From positions 1-45,947 of IMG/VR virus record IMGVR_UViG_3300035698_004611: 45,947 nucleotides of DNA, one strand, 5' to 3'. The stretch's first letter is position 1. Every line of letters begins with the position of its first letter. The position numbers were made by a program, and so were the translations under genes. Source of the stretch: a virus. Shown here one piece after another: positions 1-6,008 of this stretch. The notes beneath the pieces were generated by a model that was given only the letters and a program-made list of their open reading frames with translations, was not told the DNA's origin and searched no databases.

Positions 1-175
1 TCCTGAAAAACATAGAGCTCACTCATTGGTCGCTTATCATCTTAAGGTTGGTAATATACAGAAGCAACTTTGTGATATTTGTGGCAATGACGCAGAAGCC
101 CACCATGAAGACTACAAAAAGCCATTAGAAATTATTTGGCTATGTAGAAAACATCATAAACGTTTTCATTCATAA
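1..175 (+). CDS. HNH/zinc-finger phage protein, C-terminal part (cut by window edge)
   Basis: Open from the first base in frame 2 and ending with TAA at 173-175. The visible 57 residues contain CDICG followed by AHHEDY, then WLCRKHHKRFH. This is the usual end of small phage HNH proteins, in which the two Cys pairs bind zinc and the HH pair belongs to the beta-beta-alpha metal nuclease fold. The N-terminus is missing. The partial gene at 45791-45947 has the basic NPEK-rich N-terminus typical of the same family, so the two are probably halves of one gene. Nuclease activity is inferred from the family. Confidence 0.7.
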   Translation, partial: PEKHRAHSLVAYHLKVGNIQKQLCDICGNDAEAHHEDYKKPLEIIWLCRKHHKRFHS

Positions 176-200
176 TATGGGTATGGCTATATCAGTAATA

Positions 201-253
201 CAACCAAAACTATTTTACTATCGGTTTTGATAGCGTAGTTTGGTTGTTTTTTT
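201..253 (+). terminator. Rho-independent terminator directly before the next start codon
   Basis: CAACCAAAACTA (201-212) pairs with TAGTTTGGTTG (236-246), leaving one A bulged. An inner hairpin CTATC/GATAG lies at 218-233. Seven T follow at 247-253. The ATG of the metallophosphoesterase gene begins at 254, the very next base. The element probably ends the HNH transcript, and could attenuate the next gene if transcripts read through. Confidence 0.75.
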
Positions 254-1006
254 ATGAATAAATTTCCACTAAATAAAGAGGGGTTAACAAAGGTGATTTC
301 ACTCCCAGATATTCATTTCCCATTCCATATTAATTTATCTGCTGTTACTGAATTTATCAAAGACCACCAGCCAGACTATTTAATATTTTTAGGAGATGCA
401 CTAGATATGAAGTGTGTATCTCACTGGGATAAAACAAAGGGGTTTGTCTATAATGGAATGACCCTAAAGGAAACATACGAAAAATTTACTGAATTTATAT
501 TAGACCCAATAAGAAAAGTATTAGGTGGTAATTGTGAAGTTATATTTCTTATTGGTAATCACGAAGATTGGAGTTATGATGAAATAAAAAGAGACCCAAA
601 TAAGAAAGGATATTTTGAGCCAGAAAACAATCTACCAAAGTTTATAAAGTTTACACAATTAGGAGAATCTATAAAGATTGGAAAAATTAGATATATTCAC
701 GGAGATTATCAAAACGAACACCACGCCAAGAAAACAGTTACTAATTATGAATGTTGTGTGATTTATGGACATGGACACGATATGCAAAAATATACAAAAC
801 ATATTCCGTCTGATGTTAATGATGTTAAAATGGCAGAAAGTATTGGTTGCCTATGCACAACAAACCCTAAGTTTTTAGAGGGTAAACCTAATAGATGGAT
901 TCACGGATTTGGATTAACCGAGATAAGACCAAATGGAGATTTTAATCACTATACGCTAGTAATTACGAAAGGAAAGTTTAGTTACGCTGGAAAGATTTAT
1001 GGATAA
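254..1006 (+). CDS. Calcineurin-like metallophosphoesterase
   Basis: The 250-residue protein shows the ordered metal-binding motifs of the calcineurin-like phosphoesterase superfamily: D19-x-H21, G47-D48-x-x-D, G101-N-H-E104, HGD near residue 149 and GHGH near residue 173. Such enzymes hydrolyse phosphomono- or phosphodiesters with two metal ions, and phages often carry them near nucleic-acid genes. The substrate cannot be read from the sequence; cyclic nucleotides, nucleic-acid ends and phosphoproteins are all possible. There is no signal peptide, so it should be cytoplasmic. The start codon follows the T-run of a terminator directly, with no SD. The structured RNA at 1015 begins nine bases after the stop. 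Confidence 0.85.
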   Translation: MNKFPLNKEGLTKVISLPDIHFPFHINLSAVTEFIKDHQPDYLIFLGDALDMKCVSHWDKTKGFVYNGMTLKETYEKFTEFILDPIRKVLGGNCEVIFLIGNHEDWSYDEIKRDPNKKGYFEPENNLPKFIKFTQLGESIKIGKIRYIHGDYQNEHHAKKTVTNYECCVIYGHGHDMQKYTKHIPSDVNDVKMAESIGCLCTTNPKFLEGKPNRWIHGFGLTEIRPNGDFNHYTLVITKGKFSYAGKIYG

Positions 1007-1014
1007 TTCTTGAC

Positions 1015-1242
1015 AACTTAATTTCTATCTGGGTGGGTTGAGGTAGCGTAAAAAGTGCTATGCGAGAATAGGATTAATCACTTATTTCTCAAAGAATGAA
1101 CGAGGGTCGCAAGTCCCTTATCGCCCCGTTGATAACGGAGACTAAAGGTGGACAAGCAGAAAATCCGAAAGGTGAGCCAGGAGGCTCCGTTCAGCTAAAT
1201 CCATTCCTTGCAGGATATAAAACACCTACCCAGTTAGAAGTT
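1015..1242 (+). ncRNA. Predicted structured RNA, about 228 nt, unknown class
   Basis: The ends pair over a long helix. AACTT (1015-1019), CTA (1025-1027) and CTGGGTGGGT (1029-1038) face ACCTACCCAG (1224-1233), TAG (1235-1237) and AAGTT (1238-1242). Inside lie TAGC/GCTA (about 1044-1060), GAGAATA/TATTTCTC (about 1064-1090), AGGGTC-GCAA-GTCCCT with a GNRA loop (about 1103-1118), CCGTT-GAT-AACGG (1126-1138) and GAGCC-AGGA-GGCTC (1174-1187). An open frame across 1096-1302 is better explained as chance. I do not recognise a known RNA family. It immediately precedes the SD-rich gene block, so a leader or an independent RNA are both possible. Confidence 0.6.
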
Positions 1243-1282
1243 CGGTTGTTGCTCTTTAAAACCAAAACTGGAGGTATTCCAA

Positions 1283-1450
1283 ATGGACATATATGTCTGT
1301 GATAAGTGTGCCGAAAGAGTGGGCTGTGATGATGGTAAAATCTTCACCCCTTGCACCGAGTGTGAAAACGAGTGTCCTGACAATGCAACTCTTAAAAAGG
1401 CTCGCTGTGGTGCGTGCCTAGAGAAACAATGGAATGAGGCAGGAGGCTAA
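1283..1450 (+). CDS. Small Cys-rich zinc-binding-like protein
   Basis: A 55-residue protein with eight cysteines: VCDKC at 5-9, C15, C24 and C27, C31, then CGAC at 42-45. The pairs suggest structural zinc binding, possibly two knuckles. GGAGGT lies seven bases before the ATG, a strong SD that is rare in this genome. It is the first of five short genes with this property and ends two bases before the next gene. No family is recognised. Confidence 0.65.
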   Translation: MDIYVCDKCAERVGCDDGKIFTPCTECENECPDNATLKKARCGACLEKQWNEAGG

Positions 1451-1452
1451 CA

Positions 1453-1674
1453 ATGGGCTACGGAAACTGTGAAAAGTGCGGTTGTTGGAAAGACATCACA
1501 AGACACCATGTTTACCCTCGTAGGTTCTTCCGTGGCAGACTAAGCAGAGAGAAAGTTGACCTTTGTCGAAAATGCCACGATTTACTCGAGGAGCAAATTC
1601 CCCACGAACCCAAACGCAATCTTGACTTCTACCCCGAAATCGTCAGGAGGTTCTTAAACGGCGAATTTGACTAA
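1453..1674 (+). CDS. Mini HNH endonuclease-like protein
   Basis: A 73-residue protein with CEKCG near residue 6, RHHVYP near residue 17 and LCRKCHDLL near residue 37. This CxxC-HH-CxxCH spacing is the core of the HNH fold, without accessory DNA-binding modules. AGGAGG lies before the ATG. It is shorter than most HNH homing enzymes but similar in size to the small HNH proteins often coded by phages. Whether it is a nuclease or only a zinc-binding protein cannot be decided here. Confidence 0.7.
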   Translation: MGYGNCEKCGCWKDITRHHVYPRRFFRGRLSREKVDLCRKCHDLLEEQIPHEPKRNLDFYPEIVRRFLNGEFD

Positions 1675-1689
1675 GAAAGGAGGAGGCAG

Positions 1690-1896
1690 ATGTTTTGCTT
1701 TTTCTGCCTCCATAAACAGGAGGCTGAGAATTTCTACCAGATGACACTATGGGATTATAAAGATATCGCTAGTCTGTTTGAACGCAAGCAGAGAGGCGAT
1801 GAATACTTTTATCCTATCTGGCAATTCTACTGGGATAGAGAAATTCCCTCTGTCGTTATTTGCCCTAACTGCTATAAGGAATGGACAAACTCTTGA
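1690..1896 (+). CDS. Hypothetical protein with terminal CxxC pairs
   Basis: A 68-residue protein with CFFC at residues 3-6 and CPNC near residue 59, so one zinc site could be built from the two ends. The middle is rich in aromatic residues (YFYPIWQFYW). A strong SD, GGAGGAGG, precedes the ATG. It belongs to the SD-rich block. I do not recognise the family. Confidence 0.6.
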   Translation: MFCFFCLHKQEAENFYQMTLWDYKDIASLFERKQRGDEYFYPIWQFYWDREIPSVVICPNCYKEWTNS

Positions 1897-1907
1897 AAGG
1901 AGCGAGT

Positions 1908-2264
1908 ATGAGACGTTTATTGGTTCTGTTTCTTGCAATCACGTTGGTTGCGTTGGTGGCTACTCCTGTGTTGGCTGAGAGGACTATTAATCCGCAAATG
2001 AGAGGACTTGTCTCTATGATGAGTGATGGAGACTATAAGTTCTTTCTGGGCGACAAGGTTGGACAATCCACCTATAAGTCCTTGATGGTCTCGAAGACAA
2101 ATGGTGTCTGGGAAATCCTTGTTGGCAAGTCCAATATGGCAACTCGTTTATTCGAGTATGAAGACGAAATCCAGCCCTACATCTGTAATGATGTGGATTG
2201 CGTGTTGGATTTTATGAAGGTGTTTTTTAACGCCAACGAGAAGACGATAACCAAACCTGCTTAG
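1908..2264 (+). CDS. Small secreted protein with signal peptide
   Basis: Starting at the ATG preceded by GAAAGGAG, the 118-residue protein begins MRR and continues with a hydrophobic stretch to about residue 21, ending in a signal-peptidase-like ATPVLA-E site. The mature part is about 95 residues, has two cysteines close together (YICNDVDC) that could form a disulphide, and has no other motif I know. A longer frame begins upstream, but the SD and signal peptide favour this start. The role outside the membrane is unknown. Confidence 0.7.
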   Translation: MRRLLVLFLAITLVALVATPVLAERTINPQMRGLVSMMSDGDYKFFLGDKVGQSTYKSLMVSKTNGVWEILVGKSNMATRLFEYEDEIQPYICNDVDCVLDFMKVFFNANEKTITKPA

Positions 2265-2273
2265 GAGGGGCTT

Positions 2274-2426
2274 ATGAAAAAACTCGTATGTCCTAAATGC
2301 GAAAACTCCCACTGCACTGTCTTAACCGAGGCTAGACTGGAAAGAGACAAACAGGGATATGAAATCCTTGTTCGCTACTTTCATTGTGTAGTATGCCGTG
2401 GGGAATACCGAGAACCCGAAACATAA
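2274..2426 (+). CDS. Small zinc-ribbon protein
   Basis: A 50-residue protein starting MKKLVCPKC and carrying a second pair, CVVC, near residue 38. Two CxxC knuckles about 30 residues apart are the signature of a zinc ribbon. AGGAGGGG precedes the ATG. It is the last gene of the SD-rich block. A stem GAGGAG/CTCCTC (2427-2448) begins directly after the stop. Confidence 0.6.
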   Translation: MKKLVCPKCENSHCTVLTEARLERDKQGYEILVRYFHCVVCRGEYREPET

Positions 2427-2448
2427 GAGGAGTCAATCTTGGCTCCTC

Positions 2449-2550
2449 TATCATTCAGAGCTTGCAAGTGAGGGCGTCATAGGTCTATGAGCTCCCTCCT
2501 GTCGGTCAATGCTAGTTAAAAACCGCATACTTGTAGGTTCTGAATGGATA
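2449..2550 (+). ncRNA. Predicted structured RNA, about 100 nt, three-way junction
   Basis: TATCATTCAGA (2449-2459) pairs with TCTGAATGGATA (2539-2550), leaving one bulged G. TGCAAGT (2463-2469) pairs with ACTTGTA (2529-2535). Within the closed region are GAGGG (2470-2474)/CCCTC (2494-2498) enclosing TCATA-GGTC-TATGA, and CGGT (2503-2506)/ACCG (2522-2525). No open reading frame fits. The element closes the SD-rich block on its right side. No known family is recognised. Confidence 0.55.
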
Positions 2551-2594
2551 AACAACAAAATACGCCGAAAACACGCATAGTATAAGGGTTTTTG

Positions 2595-2665
2595 AGTGTA
2601 AATAGTTTAGTGTAAAAATATATTGACGCTAAATGTGATTTAGTGTAAAATGTAATTTACACTAA
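2595..2665 (+). promoter_or_regulatory. Promoter overlapped by AGTGTAAA operator-like repeats
   Basis: TTGACG (2623-2628) and TAAAAT (2646-2651) are 17 bases apart, a good sigma70-type match. AGTGTAAA occurs at 2595-2602, 2609-2616 and 2642-2649, with the inverse TTTACACT at 2656-2663. The last two sit in a perfect 10-base inverted repeat (2640-2649/2656-2665) over the -10 box and the likely start of transcription. Repressor or activator binding is the natural reading. The promoter would drive the 30-residue peptide, the peptidase and the small membrane protein. Confidence 0.6.
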
Positions 2666-2682
2666 GAAAGTATAATGACGCA

Positions 2683-2775
2683 ATGAGTGTTAAAAAATGT
2701 CGCAATGTTGATAATTTCTTTACTTGGTTATTTATGTTATTATTAATATATATTATTATTAGTCATATTGTTTAG
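2683..2775 (+). CDS. 30-residue membrane peptide upstream of peptidase
   Basis: A short frame begins MSVKKCRN and then has a single hydrophobic helix of about 18 residues. It stops one base before the peptidase ATG at 2777, so the two could be translationally coupled. It has the size and layout of very small phage membrane (holin-like) peptides, but no family match is claimed. A strong promoter lies just upstream. The frame is short and AT-rich, so it could also be chance. Confidence 0.35.
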   Translation: MSVKKCRNVDNFFTWLFMLLLIYIIISHIV

Positions 2776-2776
2776 T

Positions 2777-3739
2777 ATGTTTGATTTCTTAAAGAGTATA
2801 AACCATAGCTATCCAGACAATACTGGATTAATACATAGACCCGTAGCCTCTAAGGATTACCTAGCTGGCGATATTCCATATACCATTAAGAATAAGTCTG
2901 CTGATTGGACAAAATACCTTCCTACTAGTGAAATGCAAGTTGGGCTTTATTTTGACACCATGAGTTGTGTTTCTTTCAGTGCTTTAAATTGTATTGAAAT
3001 ACAGATTAACTATATGATTGCCGGAGAACAGATACCACAGTTTATTTTAGATTGGTTTAAGAAGTCTGGATATATTGACCTTTATGGAAAGTTTAATGCC
3101 TCTGATAGATTTATGGCTGGAATTTCTGAAACTACACCACAAGGAAACTATATGACTAAAGTAGCTCAGTCTTTAAGGGTTAATGGACCGATACCAGAAC
3201 AAGACTATCCTTGGGAGAGAAGAAAGAAAATGTCTTTAGACGAATATTTAGTTAAACCGCCTCTCTGGTTAAAACCAAAAGGATTGCAATTCTTAGACTT
3301 CTTTGATATTTCTTATGAGTGGATATTTGGAGACTTTGAAAAACATTTAAAACACGCACCAATTCAGATTGCCATTCCTATTTGTCCAGGAACTAGAGAA
3401 ATTTTAAACGCTTGTCCTAGTGAGCAACCACAACACGCAGTTGTTCTGACCAATATAGATTCCTACTATGATATTTTTGACCACTACGAGCCCTATAAGA
3501 GAAAATTAGAGATGGGCTATAACATCCCCTATGCTTTAAAAATAATATTAACATTAAAAAATATGACAAATGTAAAGATTATAAAGGATAAAGATAGTGA
3601 TACGGTTGGGATTTGGCTTCCTGCTACCAGTCCAGAAGCCATAGAGTCCTATGCAAAGAACTTTGGCGTTTCAGTGCCAAAGAAAGATGGGTCGATTGAC
3701 TGGGATAATTTTATTAATGGAGAACTAGAATTAAAATAA
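2777..3739 (+). CDS. Papain-like (C1-type) cysteine peptidase
   Basis: A 320-residue protein. Q54 and C64 in the segment TMSCVSFSALN match the oxyanion Gln and nucleophile Cys region of papain-like enzymes. H220 in QPQHAVVL, followed by D235 in YDIFDHYEPY, fit the catalytic His and the Asn/Asp position. There is no signal peptide. It sits between a tiny membrane peptide and a small two-helix membrane protein, much like the second peptidase at 44352 next to a holin. A lytic or wall-directed role is inferred from that context; processing of virion proteins is another option. An in-frame TTG nine bases upstream is a less likely start. Confidence 0.65.
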   Translation: MFDFLKSINHSYPDNTGLIHRPVASKDYLAGDIPYTIKNKSADWTKYLPTSEMQVGLYFDTMSCVSFSALNCIEIQINYMIAGEQIPQFILDWFKKSGYIDLYGKFNASDRFMAGISETTPQGNYMTKVAQSLRVNGPIPEQDYPWERRKKMSLDEYLVKPPLWLKPKGLQFLDFFDISYEWIFGDFEKHLKHAPIQIAIPICPGTREILNACPSEQPQHAVVLTNIDSYYDIFDHYEPYKRKLEMGYNIPYALKIILTLKNMTNVKIIKDKDSDTVGIWLPATSPEAIESYAKNFGVSVPKKDGSIDWDNFINGELELK

Positions 3740-3740
3740 T

Positions 3741-3935
3741 ATGGAATTTACAAATAGACTAAATTCATTTTCTTGGGCTTTAGGTGGTATGTTGGCAGCC
3801 GTTGGTCTTGATTGGATTGTTGCAAATCTTGGTATGCTTGACTTACCACAGTGGGCAGTCGTGCTTGTCGGTTTAGGTATTGCTCAACTAACTAAATATT
3901 TAAGAAAGAAGGGTTTACTACCATTAGTTAAGTAG
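3741..3935 (+). CDS. Small two-helix membrane protein, holin-like
   Basis: A 64-residue protein with hydrophobic stretches at about 12-31 and 38-52, and a basic tail (KYLRKKG). It starts one base after the peptidase stop, and a terminator follows, so the two form the end of one transcript. Size, topology and position next to a peptidase suggest a holin or spanin-like helper, but no conserved motif proves this. Confidence 0.5.
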   Translation: MEFTNRLNSFSWALGGMLAAVGLDWIVANLGMLDLPQWAVVLVGLGIAQLTKYLRKKGLLPLVK

Positions 3936-3956
3936 GAGGTACGCAAGGTTTAGCTA

Positions 3957-3984
3957 GAAAGTCATCAAGTTGGTGGCTTTTTAG
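3957..3984 (+). terminator. Rho-independent terminator
   Basis: AAAGTCATCA and TGGTGGCTTT form a 10-base stem with two G-T pairs and a three-base loop, followed by more T. It ends the peptidase transcript. A TTATCCACA box (3985-3993), the DnaA-box consensus, follows immediately. Confidence 0.7.
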
Positions 3985-4001
3985 TTATCCACACCCCCCT
4001 A

Positions 4002-4030
4002 TTGACTTTGTTTTCAAAGTATGATAAGGT
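4002..4030 (+). promoter_or_regulatory. Sigma70-like promoter
   Basis: TTGACT (4002-4007) and TAAGGT (4025-4030) with 17-base spacing. It follows a terminator and precedes the switch-like leader and the HNH-like gene, so it is well placed to start a new transcript. The start point would be near 4037. Confidence 0.55.
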
Positions 4031-4036
4031 AGATAT

Positions 4037-4112
4037 ATGCTAATCAACGATGACAATTTAATTGTAAATAAAGAAGCGGGCTTTTCGTCATTGTTGAGCC
4101 CGCCTTTTTGTT
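4037..4112 (+). ncRNA. Leader RNA with terminator and competing antiterminator
   Basis: GCGGGCT (4076-4082) and AGCCCGC (4097-4103) form a terminator stem followed by five T. CAACGATGAC (4045-4054) can pair with GTCATTGTTG (4087-4096), which lies in the terminator loop directly against its 3' arm. With no bases left to bridge, the two helices should exclude each other, as in an attenuator or riboswitch. If termination always wins, the product is a small RNA of about 75 nt. A 26-codon frame (4037-4117) starts at the expected transcript start and could be a leader peptide. Confidence 0.55.
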
Positions 4113-4129
4113 TGTAAAAATAAACTAAT

Positions 4130-4705
4130 ATGACCAAACTACAAGAACTTAAAAACAAAATAATAGAAGCAAATCCTAGTATTGAAAGAAATCAATTTGG
4201 ACAATTTAAAAATGGACATAAACCACTTTATATAGTTACTGGAAAAAACCATTCAAGATATAAACATGGACTTTATGGAACTCCAATTTATAAAAAATGG
4301 GAGGGAATGAAACGCCGATGTCTCAATAAGAATGAGGATTCTTATTCAAATTATGGTGGTCGTGGCATCAATGTATGTAAAGAATGGATGGATTTTATAG
4401 GATTTTATAATGATATGGGAAAGTCTTTTAAAAAAGGCTTATCTATTGAAAGAATTGATAATAATAAAGGATATTTTAAAGAAAATTGTAAATGGATACC
4501 ATTTAAATTACAAGCTAAAAATAAAAGAAATGTAAAATTATACACATTTAATGGTAAAACAATGACCATTATAGACTGGGCTCAAGAAATAGGAATTAAA
4601 TCAGAAACACTACGTGGTAGAATTAAAAGATATAATTGGTCTTTAGAAGATTCATTAACTAAAAAAGTAGATTATGCTAATAGATTTTTTCAAAAGACAA
4701 CCTAG
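4130..4705 (+). CDS. HNH/AP2-like phage DNA-binding or homing endonuclease-like protein
   Basis: A 191-residue protein with the conserved block GGRGINVCKEW, then FYNDMG, then IERIDNNKGYF and NCKWIP. I know this order from phage proteins annotated as HNH- or AP2-type homing proteins. The last 50 residues contain a predicted helix-turn-helix (TIIDWAQEIGIKSETLRGRI) like modular DNA-binding ends of such enzymes. It is preceded by its own promoter and an attenuator-like leader, and followed 43 bases later by the RNA ligase gene. Cleavage activity is inferred only. Confidence 0.6.
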   Translation: MTKLQELKNKIIEANPSIERNQFGQFKNGHKPLYIVTGKNHSRYKHGLYGTPIYKKWEGMKRRCLNKNEDSYSNYGGRGINVCKEWMDFIGFYNDMGKSFKKGLSIERIDNNKGYFKENCKWIPFKLQAKNKRNVKLYTFNGKTMTIIDWAQEIGIKSETLRGRIKRYNWSLEDSLTKKVDYANRFFQKTT

Positions 4706-4748
4706 AATCCCAAAGCAAAGAAACAATTAATTTTTTATATGATTTGTT

Positions 4749-5780
4749 ATGTTGAAAGCATTACAAAAAAGAGAGAAATATATTAATTGCCACAAGCACC
4801 CAGAGTTGGATTTGCTGATTTGGAATTACAATCAATTTTGCCAGTTTGATAGGGCTTGGGACAAATACACTTTAATGGCTCGTGGTTTAATAACTGATTT
4901 AAAAGGAAATATAGTGGCACGACCATTCCCTAAATTTTTTAATATCAACGAAACAGAAGAAACTAAAACAGAAAATCTACCAAATATTGTGCCTAATATT
5001 TTTGAGAAGTTAGATGGTTCACTGGGTATTCAATATTGTGGTTTAAATATAGCAACAAGGGGAAGTTTTAGCTCAGATCAAGCTATCTGGGCTACTAAGT
5101 GGATAAAAGATAGATTTAAGGAATCTGATTTTAAAAAAGGATATACTTATCTGTATGAGATTATTTACCCAGAAAATAGAATAGTCGTTGATTATGGTGA
5201 TAGAGCTGAATTAGTATTATTGGCAGTAATAGAAACTGAATGTGGTTGTGATTATGATTTTGTCAGCGAGGCAAAGAGGTTGGGTTTAAAATATGCCAAA
5301 CCAATTAAAAAAAACTTAAATGAATTAATAGAGTTATTGCCAACACTAGACGCAAACAATGAGGGTTTTGTGGTTAGATATGAACCATATGATTTAAGAG
5401 TTAAAATGAAAGGCGATGAATATGTTAGATTACATCGTTTAATAACTGGATTTTCAACTAAGAGTATTTGGGAATGTTTAAAAAATGGTGATAATCTTCA
5501 AGAAATATTACAAGATGTACCTGATGAATTTTATGACTGGACTAAAGAGAAAGAAAAGGAATTAAATACGAAGTTTAATCTTATAAAATGTCATTCCGAC
5601 AAGGTGTTTGAAAATGTTCATAATTTATCAACAAGAAAGAAACAGGCTATAGAGATTATGAGAAATGATAAAAAAGTTTCTAGTTTGGTATTCGGTTTAT
5701 TAGACGGAAAAGACATTGATGAGCTTATTTGGAAAATGTTAAAACCAAAATTTGAATTACCATTTAAGAATAGTATATAA
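4749..5780 (+). CDS. RNA ligase, T4 Rnl1-like
   Basis: The 343-residue protein carries the nucleotidyltransferase motifs of ATP-dependent RNA ligases. These are K87 in EKLDGS (the lysine that takes AMP), an upstream ARG and ARPFPKFFN, YLYEIIYPENRIV near 134-146, EGFVVR at 205-210 and RVKMKG at 217-222. The KFFN segment before the lysine is typical of the Rnl1 family, whose T4 member reseals tRNA cut by host defence nucleases. Length is close to the family norm. A structured RNA (5835-5934) lies just downstream. Substrate choice here is not known. Confidence 0.88.
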   Translation: MLKALQKREKYINCHKHPELDLLIWNYNQFCQFDRAWDKYTLMARGLITDLKGNIVARPFPKFFNINETEETKTENLPNIVPNIFEKLDGSLGIQYCGLNIATRGSFSSDQAIWATKWIKDRFKESDFKKGYTYLYEIIYPENRIVVDYGDRAELVLLAVIETECGCDYDFVSEAKRLGLKYAKPIKKNLNELIELLPTLDANNEGFVVRYEPYDLRVKMKGDEYVRLHRLITGFSTKSIWECLKNGDNLQEILQDVPDEFYDWTKEKEKELNTKFNLIKCHSDKVFENVHNLSTRKKQAIEIMRNDKKVSSLVFGLLDGKDIDELIWKMLKPKFELPFKNSI

Positions 5781-5834
5781 ACAATAACTAGCCCCATCCT
5801 GTAAATGGCATAAAACTTTCCAGAGATTAAACAC

Positions 5835-5934
5835 AAACGGTAGGAGATTAAGGACCTTCTACTATGACGGCAACTACCACCCGTGCCGTGTCATTTTATG
5901 ACAAAGACCTAGAGCTTTTAAGCTCTCTCCGTTT
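5835..5934 (+). ncRNA. Predicted multi-hairpin RNA, about 100 nt
   Basis: AAACGG (5835-5840) pairs with CCGTTT (5929-5934) and encloses four hairpins in a row. They are TAGGAG/CTTCTA (about 5841-5861, one G-T), ACGGCA/TGCCGT (5867-5889), GTCAT-TTT-ATGAC (5890-5902) and AGAGCTT-TT-AAGCTCT (5911-5926). No convincing coding frame is present. It lies between the RNA ligase and the C5 methyltransferase, so it may be a leader or a free RNA. The rest of the 228-base gap holds nothing else I recognise. Confidence 0.5.
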
Positions 5935-6008
5935 CTGTTTAATAATAGTTATTCATATCAACACTAACCCTTCTATACGGAGTAAGGGAAAGGGTGGGTA
6001 GCAAGTAT

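Noticed and set aside
1010-1038. TTGACA as a promoter for the first structured RNA
   Set aside because: No acceptable -10 is found 16-18 bases downstream, and the region is part of the outer RNA helix.
1096-1302. Open frame of 68 codons
   Set aside because: It covers a region of strong hairpins, has no SD, overlaps the next gene and shows no protein-like pattern. It is better explained as a chance frame in a structured RNA.
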